Below are positions 43,267 to 54,127 of a DNA stretch of 64,000 nucleotides, piece by piece. The notes beneath the pieces were generated by a model. It did not search any database. It saw only the letters and a program-made list of their open reading frames with translations, and was not told the origin of the DNA. The stretch lies in the NCBI GenBank assembly GCA_023634235.1, contig JAMKCF010000006.1, positions 4,495,421 through 4,559,420 on the forward strand, in the 5' to 3' direction. The position numbers were made by a program, and so were the translations under genes. Numbering within the stretch: position 1 is the stretch's first letter; each line of letters starts with the position of its first letter. The DNA is from Pisaster brevispinus (Eukaryota > Echinodermata > Asteroidea > Forcipulatida > Asteriidae).

Positions 43267-43786
43267 CTAATGTAAGAAATTGGAACGGAAAACAAGAAAG
43301 GTAAAAACCCCAAAGAAAATACTAATAATACAATGACATAAAACTCCCCCCCCCCCCAATTGGTTGTCCATGCCCCCAACCTCCAGGTGCCTTTACATTT
43401 GAAAATTTGACTTTTGATAAATTTAACATTTTATAAGCTTTAATGTGATAATTTAAATGTTTTAAAAGCTATTTTTCCGTTTACACGCAGACATTTCTTT
43501 TTACACTCACTGCAGATTATTGAATAAAAAAACAGCAAATGGCACAATAAGAACGCTGGAAAGGGTCTTGTTTCAGGGAAACACAAACGGAAACTGTAAA
43601 CTGGCCAGAGTGCCCCCCCCCCCCAGAAAAAATGGTGCACCACCTTGTGCAACCCTTAACCTTTAACGCTAGTTTCGGTGCTGTATACAGTGCTTATCAC
43701 ACATCAGTAAGGATAAACCGAAAATGAAAGCTTGCCACTTTCATTCAGCTGAAGAATAGAGCATCGTCCCCCAAAGAGATATGTAC

Positions 43787-44021
43787 CTGGATCTACGCTG
43801 GACCAGTTGATTCCGAAACCTTCGTAGGAAACACTGCCGTCTGAGCGGAACCAGAAGTAGAGCTGATTATGAGTGCTTGTTATCGCGGCCGGTGCAGTCT
43901 CCCCGCAGTAACGGCCGATTGTATGCGCGGCTGCCGAGGCGCCATCATTGATCTGCAAGAAGTCGTAGTCGCAGTTGGGGTGAGTCTCCAGCTTGAAGCG
44001 GGTAAAGCTAATGTAGACAAC
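43787..44021 (-). CDS. CUBN: cubilin exon: CUB1, second half
   Basis: It encodes VVYISFTRFKLETHPNCDYD, INDG, RYCGETAP and FWFRSDGSVSYEGF, with C3, C4 and the calcium triad E (LE), D (YD), D (SD). Phases are 0 in, 1 out. The downstream intron 43267-43786 is unremarkable apart from C runs (43345, 43614). Confidence 0.95.
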
Positions 44022-45051
44022 CTGATGGAAACAGGGCACAGAAATTCAGGTATTTTTAATTAGAAGAATACGTCGCTGAATTTTAGGGGAAAAAGACCAC
44101 AGGACATGTTGATCACAATTTTGACTGGACCAGAGCTTTTTTCACAAAACCAGAATCAAAATGTTATTACATTAAACCGCTCTTTTTTTTTGTTTACGCT
44201 AAGAGAAGACTGATCTCATAATGAGTGGGTATAAACGGAATTGAAAGATTTGTTAAAAAGTCAACGTTTTGAACATCATTCAAATGAAGAACACACGAAA
44301 ACCGGACTTGACTAGCAGGAGTTTACTGGCCTGACGCTAATATCCCCGGCCTCGGGCCTGCAGTCTAGCTTAAATTTTGACCTCTGGAATAGTCTTCTTT
44401 GAAGTATGTTTTAAATAACTTGTGTGTGTTTTTAATGACATATTTTTATTAGTCCCATTATTGGTGCTTAAGATGTTGGATATGTATCAAAATTTAAAAC
44501 GACAGATAAAAATACAGATACGGCCTTTAAATAAACAAAAGTTTTGAAGGTAAGAAAAGTCCACTGGAAAATGGAAAATTCCAATGGAAAATTTTTAAAA
44601 AAGTTAAGTATCTTTAGACTTCCGACTGTCTGACCATTTAATACCATCTACATCTGGTTTTGCATAATAGATAAACTAAGCCAGCCTGCAATATCATATC
44701 ATACACAGCACAGTCGAACCCTCCTATTATATAACCATTCACCACACACACACACACACCCAAGTGTGTAAACACCTCCAATCGGGGACCTCCTATTGTC
44801 CCTCTTTTGTTTGGACTTTAACTTTTTGGCAACAGCTCCCATTGGTTTTGTACACAATTTCCAACTGGGGACCTTTACCCAACCGGGGACCCTATTGTCC
44901 TCTTTTGTTATAGGTCCCCGGTTTGAATGTGAAAACAAACTCACACACACCCCTAATGATTCCAAATGGTCAGTCAACTCGCAGGAAAATGTGACCAGGC
45001 CTAGGAAGGTGTTCACAGGGGGGGCTGTGGCGAGGGTCGTCAGTGGCCTAC

Positions 45052-45164
45052 CTTGCTGTCTTGCACAGTGATGACCCAGGCGCAGCTTAGTCCGTGGTCA
45101 TAAACCTGACCGTAGGGTGGGAACTCAAAGAAGCCAGTCTCGCCATTCAGGTAACCCCCACAGG
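45052..45164 (-). CDS. CUBN: cubilin exon: CUB1, first half
   Basis: It encodes CGGYLNGETGFFEFPPYG...LSCAWVITVQDSK, with C1 and C2 of CUB1. It has no SPxYP; it has EFPPYG, and human CUB1 is also atypical here. Phases are 1 in, 0 out. The downstream intron (44022-45051) has a CA microsatellite (44738-44760) and a duplicated block (CGGGGACC.TCCTATTGTC at 44785 and 44885), no gene. Confidence 0.93.
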
Positions 45165-45377
45165 CTGTCAACAGTGAAAGCAATCAAAAGAGTATCAAAA
45201 ACAAATCCAACACAAAAAAAACAAACTTCAACTTGATCCCCATCCCCCTAAAAAAAAAAAAAAAAAGTGGGGTGATAATGATCAAGCACCGGATGTACCG
45301 GATATGGGTTCAGCAATGGCAGACAGGGTAAATGGTCTGGACCTTTTTAACTTGTTGAAATTACTGTTACACTCTTA

Positions 45378-45776
<399 letters not shown>

Positions 45777-45831
45777 TTAGATAATTACATGCAGCATGTA
45801 CAATTGTGCATGCATCAGCGATGCACAATAT

Positions 45832-45905
45832 TACTTACCAGAATAAGGTAACCTGCCAAAAATACCATGTTACATGTACCACTTGTGACTGGTATCCTGC
45901 TCATT
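45832..45905. repeat. MITE-1 fragment
   Basis: It contains TTACCAGAATAAGGTAACC and TGTGACTGGTATCCTGCTC, the core of the MITE-1 family listed at 6666-6858. Confidence 0.7.
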
Positions 45906-46188
45906 TTTAACTTGAAAAAAAAATGAATTGGAATGGACCGAGAGCAATGAATGTTGCAAGGTTGGACTTAAGCAGTTGTGTAAAGTTTCATGAAATTTGT
46001 TTTGCATGGCACCAGTGAAAGACAGTTTGTATGCCAAGCTATTATTTGTTAGATATATACATATATTAAAAAGGGTCGCAAATCTTAAGGTGGGGCTACA
46101 ACAAAAAGGAGACAGGGAAATACGAAAACAACAAGATACAAATCGCAAAGAGATATTTTTTTACATTACGGTTGAACTGAGGGCTTAC

Positions 46189-46284
46189 CGGAATTCTCTG
46201 TGCAGGTTGCATATGGGGAGCATCCACCATTGTCTAGGTTACAGATTCCGACGTATATGCAGGTGACTCCGTCTCCAATATACC
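46189..46284 (-). CDS. CUBN: cubilin exon: EGF5, first part
   Basis: It encodes YIGDGVTCIYVGICNLDN, then GGCSPYATCTENS. It closes EGF4 and begins EGF5 (no DxNEC, so probably not calcium-binding). It is phase 1 on both sides. Human has DICSVSNGGCHPDASC at the same place. Confidence 0.94.
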
Positions 46285-46429
46285 CTGAAAGCAATTGTCA
46301 ATTCGAACATTAGGTCTCGCCTGAACAGAGGGTGTATGTCTCCTGCGTATTCAAACATTGGAACCCGTAAAAAGTGTGTGAGATTTTGTCCTTTATGTGA
46401 AAGCAATGTACGTGGGACCTAAGTGGTCC

Positions 46430-46740
46430 CTAAAATGTTAGCATAAGCGCGAGACTTACACAGTCTCTTGGCCGCTACGGTCGCAGCTAAGGCCGGATCC
46501 CTGCAAAGCCCTGTTCTTCAACAGTGCATCTGCAGCTGACGGCAACCAGCCATGGCGGAAGTTGCTTCGTTCGGACACAGCCTTTCAGTTGTTTCCAAAA
46601 CAGACAACTGAAACACGGACGCGGCTTCGGCTGTGGCTATGGCCAGATCACCATAAAGGTCTATTCTTCAACTTTGCATCTGCAGCCAACAGCCGTAGCC
46701 ATAGCTGCTTGATTGGAACATTGCCTTGGATTCCACAACA
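46430..46740. repeat. dispersed repeat with GGCTATGGC motifs
   Basis: The strings CGGCTGTGGCTATGGC and AGCCGTAGCCATAGC lie in opposite orientations about 60-70 bases apart. A related CGGCTATGGCTATGGC string occurs at 41838-41870. This is an intronic foldback-like repeat. Confidence 0.5.
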
Positions 46741-46928
46741 AATAACTACAACACAAAACTGCAAAAAAGATGACTTTGTACGGAAACGTGGACCAGGATT
46801 ATTGAACTCTGATTATGGTGATATGCCTGTTCCCACATGAAGCATAATCAGTTCCCAACAGAATCTCACATCTGTTAAAAAAACAAAAAAAAACACTCAG
46901 AGTTAAACATAAAAAAAGTGACGCATAC

Positions 46929-47060
46929 CTGCCGGACAGGAACCACACTGTCTGGAACCAGGAGTGTTGATACACTGTACCAGCGGGGTCTGTGAACAGC
47001 CTCCGTTGTTGCTCAAGCATTCATTCACATCCGAGCACTGGTTCCCATTGCCGGTGTAAC
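46929..47060 (-). CDS. CUBN: cubilin exon: EGF4
   Basis: It encodes YTGNGNQC (end of EGF3) and [16 protein letters not shown]...[16 protein letters not shown], a calcium-binding EGF. It is phase 1 on both sides, so it is a symmetric, skippable module. It closely resembles the previous exon (PLVQCIN-PG-...CGSCPAG), which suggests internal duplication. Confidence 0.95.
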
Positions 47061-48494
47061 CTTTGCAGGGGAAAAATGTATTTAATTTGAGAAGTTCAGC
47101 AGATACCAGTTGACGGAATGCTACAGGGTGTGTGTTTTTTTTTTTTTTTTTAAAGAAACAACTACCAGTCTCAGGTCAACACACTAGCTGCAGGTAAACA
47201 CATTTGCTTCAGCATAAACAAAATGCCAATTTCCCAGTTTCCACATTATGAAAAAATCAATGGGCGCTTTGACTGCAGAAGTTTTTTAAATTATTTTTAA
47301 TACTACTTAGGAGAAAACTATGGGAATGCCGATGGTTATATTTTTACAATAAATAAATTCCATTAAATTACATCACACAAACACAGCATTGTTAAAATTC
47401 GGGGGGGGGGGGGGGTTCGTTTATCCTTCTGTGAAAAAAACAAAAGCAAACAGGTAAAGCTGCCACTTTAACCACATCCTGTCTCCAATTGAACTAACAG
47501 TATTTGTGGTTAATCTTCCTTGTTGTACTGTTTACCTTGGAACTTTATGCCATAAAGAAGATGACTAATTGATCAGCTGATTAAGGTGGGCGGCCTTAAT
47601 GTATTGGGGGAGGGAGAGTCCCTTTATTTTACCGGGAAGACAAGGACAAAACAGAAAGTTGTCTTTGTTTGGAGATGTCTTTGTTTGGAGATGTCTTTGT
47701 TTGGTATTTTGCTCTTGACTAAATATTCCGGGAATATGTCAAAGTTTTTTAAATGTGAAAATTGACAAGAGCAAATATGCCGTTTGCTCGAATCTTATTA
47801 TTATTATAGTTACTTATTAGGCAATTTCAAATAAAAATACAAACATACAAGTAGTTCAAATAGAATAAAACTCTTACAAACATAAAACATTAAAAGAATC
47901 CATCGAGAATGAAAATAAAAAAGCAGTTAGACTAAGGGGGATACATACAACTAGATTTAAAAAAAGAGGGCAGCTGTAAAAAGTGGGAATAATAAAAGTA
48001 CAAACAAGGACAAGAGGAAATAAACTTGACAATCCAGGTTTGCCAGGGCTGACAAAAGTGCCGGCACTGTCACCATGAGGTGTGTCTTTCAGACAGAAAT
48101 ATTTCTTATGAGAACTGGTATGGAATTTTTAACAAGTGAGCTTTCAGATTGAAATCGATGCATATTTTTCTCCCCCTAAATACACGTTCTATAGACCAGT
48201 GACCAGCGACGTCCCCTGTTTACAAAAGAGCCACATAGCCTGGACATCCTGCAGGCACAATTTGTACACAGCTCAACGTAAAAAAAAACCCATTAAAAAA
48301 GCCTTAAATTTCACGTAAATTGTACTAGATGCATTTTTTTTATCAACTTTTGATATGAAAAAAATAGGCACATCTCAAAAGTTGTTCGGATTTTCCTTTT
48401 TCTAACTCTTGACTTTATGTGGAAATTCTGACACACAATGTACAATTTCCCATACTACTACGCATAGTGCAGCAATCAGCAAAGAGTGACTCAC
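47061..48494. other. intron, low-complexity and repeat sequence
   Basis: No gene is seen. There are T (47138) and G (47401-47414) runs, three copies of a 17-base unit (GATGTCTTTGTTTGGA-like, 47655-47704), and a block at 48170-48440 that resembles 30540-30790. Confidence 0.5.
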
Positions 48495-48666
48495 CCGCTG
48501 GGCAGCTACCGCAGTAGTAGGTACCAGGAACGTTGATACATTGGACCAGGGGATCTGAGGAGCAGGGGTAGTCCCTTCCTTGGCATTCATCAATGTCTTG
48601 AATACATGCCGGGTTACTTGTTCCATCCGACTGCCAGCCGTCCATACAGACACAAGAGTACTTTGG
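48495..48666 (-). CDS. CUBN: cubilin exon: degenerate EGF end and EGF3
   Basis: It encodes PKYSCVCMDGWQSDG...PAC (identical PKYSCVC in human as I recall it), then IQDIDECQGRDYPC and CINVPGTYYCGSCPAG, a calcium-binding EGF with the tandem GxCP end. Phases are 0 in, 1 out. The downstream intron (47061-48494) holds no gene. Confidence 0.95.
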
Positions 48667-48999
48667 CTACAGGAAGGAGGAAAACATGACTCATCATTTA
48701 TTTTTTAGTCGAATTCTGAAATACCACCAGGGTTTCCATGAAAAGATGAACAAAAATCTTTACAGACACATGATTATTTTGGCTGTAAAAATGGAAGCAA
48801 AATGTAATTTCTCTTCTTCAAGTAGGCCCTTCAAGATGGGAACACTGAGGTTTAAAGGTAGGGTCATAGATTATGAAATTACATGGAGATAACAGGTGGG
48901 AGCTGTCGGACGAAAATGATGTTTCATTTGAGCCTCTTTCTTTAGTGGAGCTTTCCCGTAATGGACAAAGATGGCGCGTATGAATTTTTGCCTGCTTAC

Positions 49000-49129
49000 C
49001 GTTCCAGACACAACCCTGGGATCATTCACGCAGAAACCGTGCCCACACAAATCGGTATGCGATGCCGTGCTGCAGTCGTCGAACCTGATTGTACACTGAG
49101 GGCCGAACCAATTAGCGGTACACTGACAC
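49000..49129 (-). CDS. CUBN: cubilin exon: end of EGF2 and degenerate EGF-like module
   Basis: It encodes CQCTANWFGPQC, which closes EGF2, then DDCSTASHTDLCGHGFCV. The latter matches the human stretch YDDCEGG...CVHGIC between EGF2 and EGF3. It enters in phase 2 and leaves in phase 0. Confidence 0.94.
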
Positions 49130-49181
49130 CTACAATGAGATAGAAAGAGACAGACAAACTGGGGTTAAGCGCTTAAAAAAT

Positions 49182-49495
49182 CAGGGATGTGATAGGCTGT
49201 TAGAAAAAAAAACCCACAAAACTGAACTGTGAGCGCAAGGCGCGAAAGCTTGCAAGCGCAAAGCCTACTTATTTATATACATTTATCTTTGGTTTAAAAA
49301 GCCCTACTTTGCAATCTGGGGCATTATAATTGGTTATATCTTCATGTTTTTTTATGAATTTGATCTTAATTTTAAATTGTTTTCCATGTTTTTAATTTAT
49401 TTTTTTTTTTAAATTTTTTTCTTTCTATTTTTTTTTTTTTTTTTTTTGGGGGGGGGAAGGATTTCCCGAAAAAAACCCAGAGAAATCAAACCCTG
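49182..49495. repeat. inverted-repeat element, family D
   Basis: It begins CAGGGATGTGATAGGCTGT and ends ATCAAACCCTG, an eroded inverted copy of the start. The middle has the GAGCGCAAGGCGCGAAAGC motif and long T and G runs. Other copies: 26795-27152, 28960-29280 and 34977-35240. Confidence 0.75.
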
Positions 49496-49689
49496 TAATA
49501 TAGTCTTACATACTGCACGAATCTACAAATAAACTACTCAAGGCGCTTGAACAAACGGAAACATTTGAAGACAGTTTTTTAAATATTAATTTAAGTTTGT
49601 TTTTTTAAATATGAGACCACTTTATTATGCACCTTTTAAGGGTTTACAAGGCACGCTGCGGCACACACAGCAGCCACTGCCAGAAACAC

Positions 49690-49922
49690 AGGGGGCAAAC
49701 CCCCCTTCTCTTAGCAGAAAGTGTCACTGGGTTCTTTTACGAGCATAACACAACATTACGAGACCCTACGGCTTTACGTCCCGTCCGAAGGATTGAGCAA
49801 TAATGGTGAAGTGTCTTGCCTAAGGACATACATGTCAGTGCCATGATCAGAACTCAAACCCACACTCTACTGATCAGAAACACCAGAACTTGAGTCCAGT
49901 GCTCCTAACCGCTCGGCACCTA
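49690..49922 (-). repeat. SINE family 2 copy (tRNA-Leu-like head)
   Basis: Read on minus it starts near GGTGCCGAGCGGTTAGGAGC, with ACTCAAGTTCTGG, a degenerate B box, then GTCCTTAGGCAAGACACTTC. The same plan is seen at 5935-6134, 17555-17692 and 34430-34600. Confidence 0.65.
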
Positions 49923-52401
49923 CAGGTGTAATATCTTCTAGAAGAGACTAAATTCATTTGTATCGTCTAGTTTTCAATAAAAAAACGCAATCCCATCAAC
50001 CCGTCAACTTTCATCCATAACTTAGGTGGATCCTGTTTGAGAGAAAATAATGAAAACAGGTTTGTGTACTGTCAGGGATGTTGTGCACATTCCAATATTT
50101 CTCAGGAAGATTGGGATTGGTATGAACTTAGTAATTAGATCCGAACATCGTTCTCTCTTTTTTCCCCCAGCCAATTTCCCAATCACTGCACCAAGCATGG
50201 TGGTGTGTGGTCAGTTGAAAATTTACAAGTATGTCTGCAAAGGGTAAGATAGTCACACCTTTGGCTCACAGCTGAATATATTTTACAGGTTCTCTTTGGG
50301 AAATGATGGTGTGGTTTTTTTTGCAATTAAACACTAGTTGCAATTTGTAGAATAAACTAATCAATTAACTAACCAACCAACCAAGGAAGGAATCAATTAA
50401 CGAATCAATGTCGGTAAGTTTGTGATTCTCCCTGAAAAGGGGGTCCATTGACCAAGGCACTCATGACCAGTCACGGTTCTGGTGCAAGCGGTCTCGCTGG
50501 TTAACTTGAACGCTTCCCAAAACAACCTATTAACCACTGTCTGGACAGACCATTCATTTGGCATAGATGCTGAACAGGCCTTGACAAGTAGCAGAATAGA
50601 ATTTAAGTCCCGACCACCTTGACAGGAAAACTTCAAGAGGACTAGTAGAAAAGCTAGCGGAAAAAAGTGAAACAACGCCAATGGTGATCTTGCGGTTGAG
50701 ATACATGCTGTAGAACGCAGCTTCGGTTTGGGTCCCAACTTGAGTATAACCAGGTTCGAGTCCCACCCGTGTATAACTTGGTTTGAGTCCCACCCGAGTA
50801 TAACCAGGTTCTTTTTATCATCTTTAAGACTCTTGAGTGTACAGAACTCACCACACATCGGTGTATGGAAAAAAAACATCAAACATAGAATCGTTCTTTT
50901 TATCCATGGTGCAAATATTACATTACATGTGAATTTTACTATCCAACTGTTCTCATCGGAAGACAAACTCTGTTGCAATGGGACTGAAAGACTCTCTATT
51001 TACCCAGCAAATATTTGCTTCTTTCCTAACCATAGGCAACTTCAGGTGACCAAGCCCCCCCCCCCCCTAAAAGAAAAAAACCCAAAAGACATTCAAAACC
51101 AAAAACACTCGAGTCTGAGCACAAAGGCCACTTGTTATAAAGCTGAAGTTTGTATCCCCATGTATAGCCCACCTTACCATGGTATGAGAAAGATTCAATC
51201 TGTCCAAAGGAGATCAAATGGAGGTTCAATGGTGTGTTGTGACCGAGTGATCAAGCCCCAACAGACTCGAGCTCTAGTGATACTGATCTGAAGTGTGGGT
51301 TTGAGTTTGCTGTGTTCTCCACACGTGGATTTTTTGGGAGGGCGGCCACTCTCCTAAAAAAATTAAGACCGCCCTGCCAAAGAATTGGCCACCCTTACAA
51401 AGTAGTTGACCGCCCAACAAAAAATTGACAAACCATGGACGAACGCAACTTCAATCCCAGCGCGGCATGCTGGTTCCCTAAGTTCCTTTCCTGACACAAA
51501 TTTGTTTCCACCAGGCTCTCACTCAAGTGAGCAGCCGTGTTGGGGAGCTCGCTGAGCGCCAAGCCCCTGCACAGTGATCGCCCTAGACCAACCGGCCGGC
51601 CATGAACACATGGCATGCATCAATGGAGCCTAAATCAAAGCACCTGCAGGGTTCTCCCCATGTACAAGATAGCATATCGGGCCGATACATGTGAATTGCG
51701 TGCCGATATGCGCAAATTTAGGTCGATACGCAACAAATATATATATATATATCTATATTAAAAAAATTGAGAGAAAACCATTAAGAATGCTCCAGATTGC
51801 ACAGTAGGGCTTTTAAAACCAAGATAAACACCAAGTAGAAAACATTCCAAAGCTGTTGTTTCAAATGAGCATGCTTCGGCCAAACACAAAAGGAGCACCT
51901 GATTGTTCCACAAAGTGTAAAGATTATCATCACTTTTCAAAACAAGATGAAGATTTAAAGTATGAAGTTATGTGTAAGTTGTTTCTGCAGGGGGTTTCTT
52001 TTCAAGTTTTGTCGCATCAACGTATTTGGTTTCGCTCAAACTTTTCTGTATACAGTCTCAGAAAAAAAATAATTAAGAAGGTTATAATGTCAATTTATCT
52101 CTTCAGTTGGAAAGATTTGAAACGCCAAAACACCTGTTGAGTGCCAGGCTTGTGTACAAAAAAAGAGTGTTTTAGATTTCAAGGAAATTCCTAGCAAATT
52201 AAGGTAGAGAACCTGATCTTTTGTATTATATGAAAGGAAGTGCTGAAAGCAAAAACGTTTGCTTTCTGTTTTGCTCTAGAATCAAATCTTCATGGTGATA
52301 ATAGAGTTGGTAAAATTGGCTTCTGAACACGTGAAAGTGTGCTTCAAGCTTGGGCGGTCAAGCAAAATTGGTCACGAGAGAGAGAGGGTAAACAAAACTA
52401 C

Positions 52402-52505
52402 CTGAAGCTTCCTGCGGTATTCACGCACGTCCCCGAGTTCTGACAATCATCTTCTGTGCCAGCAATGGTGCTGCACTCATTGACGTCATCAGAACATGTA
52501 GTGCC
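52402..52505 (-). CDS. CUBN: cubilin exon: end of EGF1, first half of EGF2
   Basis: It encodes GTTC (last Cys of EGF1) and then DVNECSTIAGTEDDC, GTCVNTAGSF, a calcium-binding EGF start (D-V-N-E-C, with the N-T-x-G-S-F signature). It enters in phase 0 and leaves in phase 2. The second half of EGF2 is in the next exon. Confidence 0.95.
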
Positions 52506-52903
52506 CTGTACAAGAAAAAGAAAAAAGAAAAGGAATGAATCTCTAACAAATACACAAATCTACTAATCCCAACAAAATAAGGTGCTCCACTCTACAAAAC
52601 CATAAGTCAAAATCGCCAAGTACAGGAACGGCGAACAAAACAAAACCCCACAATTTGGAAAGAAGGCCTTCATTCAAAACATCTAGGCTAAAAAAAAAAA
52701 TAAATTAAAAAAATTTGTTATGACTTTCTTTTTTCCTCTATAGTGTCTTTTGTCCGTTCCCAGGCACAGCATGCTACTTTTCTTTTCATCTGTGCACGTT
52801 TGTGTTCCGGATACACCTGACCTCAAGCTCACTTTGGGTGACTTGCTTTTGAGAGCCCAGTACCCTACAAAGAATCATCAGGGGACAAACCATTTCTTCT
52901 AGT

Positions 52904-52934
<31 letters not shown>

Positions 52935-53379
52935 TTTGGCCATTTAAAACGGTAGTTTCCATTTGCATTGCTCTTAATCCAGCATTGCTCTTAATCCAGC
53001 TTTTTAGCACTCCTGCTATGCCATTCACAACTTTCGGTAAGATAATCTTACGTGAGTCTAAAAACAAGTAGATTGTATGCATGTAAATGGAAAAATAGTT
53101 TTTCAAAACGTTGACACTATCGCATTAAAGCTGAATGAAATTGTACATTTTACTCTGGTAGTGGTGGTGGGTGGGGGGGGGGGGGAGAGACCAAGGACAT
53201 CAATTTTTTTTTTTTTTTTGGGGGGGGGGGCATTTCCTTATCTATCCTCAAGTAGTACTTAATAAGCAGGGTGGTTCTTTTCTTTTCAGAATTGAGAAAA
53301 CGTTCACCACGGTAGAAGAGTAAGAGCAAAACAATTTTTTTGCAGGTTTTCTTTCTGAGTATTTTGTAGTGTAAGTATC
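52506..53379. other. intron with long homopolymers
   Basis: No gene is seen. Runs of about 29 G (52902-52930) and shorter G and T runs (53171-53230) occur. They are likely to be unstable and poorly assembled. Confidence 0.6.
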
Positions 53380-53470
53380 CATGGGCCCCCATAAAGAATA
53401 GTTTGTTAAAAACTGATGGAGCTACCCCGGTTAAATAAGTCGCAATAAATAAACAACTAAATAAGTAAGT
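53380..53470 (+). repeat. LINE 3' tail
   Basis: The segment ACTGATGGAGCTACCCC, GGTTAAATAAG and an AAATAAATAAA-type end recurs at 54478-54556 (ACTGATGGGGCTACCCTGG) and in weaker form at 53930-54012. These look like 5'-truncated 3' ends of one LINE family in the same orientation. Confidence 0.6.
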
Positions 53471-53585
53471 CCAGGCTCTGTGTGGTTTTGTTTGTGTCGC
53501 AAACATGTGATAGTGATGTTATCTAACTTAGTGGTCCATAGGAAGAAGCACTTGAACACAATGGTTTTTAAATGCATGCATAACA

Positions 53586-53810
53586 GAGCTGGCTCCTTCT
53601 TATCTTGATGTTTTTAATAATGAATCTGATAACTATAATCACCAAGCCAGAGCCAATTCAGCCGGTAACGCTGTACTTCCATAATTCCAAGATCAGAGGC
53701 AGGCAGAAAAACTTTCAAATTTAGGGGGGAGCCAGGCATGGAATGCCCTTCCTACAACTCTTAAGAGTCTGCCCCCTGGCAGCATCAGTCGTTTTTCAAC
53801 TTTTAAATAA
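53586..53810 (+). pseudogene. remnant of a non-LTR retrotransposon ORF2 C-terminus
   Basis: On the plus strand, frame 53586-53810 reads ELAPSYLDVFNNES and later AWNALPTTLKSLPPGS, with SRFSTFK and then a stop. The pattern WNxLPxxLKxxxSxxxFK is typical of the end of CR1/L2/Jockey-like reverse-transcriptase ORFs. One in-frame TAA (about 53691) breaks it. A 3' UTR and a TAAA-rich tail to 54012 follow. This is a dead, 5'-truncated insertion in an intron. Confidence 0.7.
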
Positions 53811-54012
53811 CCAGATTAGTATTTCTTAGATTTTGGTGTCTATATTTTTACTTTGCATTTTTTTAAAATAACATTGTAAAAAGTTTGTGTTCTTTTTTTG
53901 CTGTTTAACTTTGATTGTATCTCGGTACAAGCTGGGACCCATGGGAGACCAGTGGTTGCCACTGAACGGGCCACCCGGTTGAAATAAGAAATAAATAAAT
54001 TAATCAATAATA
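53811..54012 (+). repeat. LINE 3' UTR and TAAA tail
   Basis: This stretch continues from the ORF remnant at 53586-53810. It includes GGGACCCATGGGAGACC and CCACCCGGTTGAAATAAG and ends in AAATAAATAAATTAATC, just short of the EGF1 exon donor at 54024-54025. Confidence 0.6.
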
Positions 54013-54025
54013 AACCTATACGTAC

Positions 54026-54127
54026 CGTCCATCCTGGTACACATCGACACTGGTAACCTTGGTATAAGTTGACGCATGTGCCACCGTTTTGGCATGGATT
54101 TGTCTGACACTCGTTCAGGTTCAAGTT
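54026..54127 (-). CDS. CUBN: cubilin exon: EGF-like 1
   Basis: It encodes [18 protein letters not shown] and on to CRCVPGWT, five of the six cysteines of EGF module 1; the sixth (TTC) comes from the next exon. It is in phase 0 on both sides. The same [12 protein letters not shown] core opens the human EGF block. The downstream intron (52506-54025) holds LINE tails; a (TAAA)-rich tail ends only 14 bases from this donor. Confidence 0.95.

Larger units (their letters stand above)
49130..52401. other. 3.3-kb intron, repeats only
   Basis: No gene is seen. It holds an inverted-repeat element (49182-49495), a SINE-2 copy (49690-49922), a short tandem block at 50728-50812 (unit about 27 bases, AGTCCCACCCGxGTATAAC) and low-complexity AT tracts (51735). 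The 193-codon ORF at 50397-50978 spans the tandem block and looks spurious. Confidence 0.55.

Noticed and set aside
50397..50978. 193-codon minus-strand ORF as a gene
   Set aside because: Its middle is a short tandem repeat, it shows no family I recognise, and no splice or domain evidence supports it.
50728..51291. 187-codon plus-strand ORF as a gene
   Set aside because: It overlaps the same tandem block in antisense, has homopolymer-encoded parts (PPPPL, KEK) and no domain.
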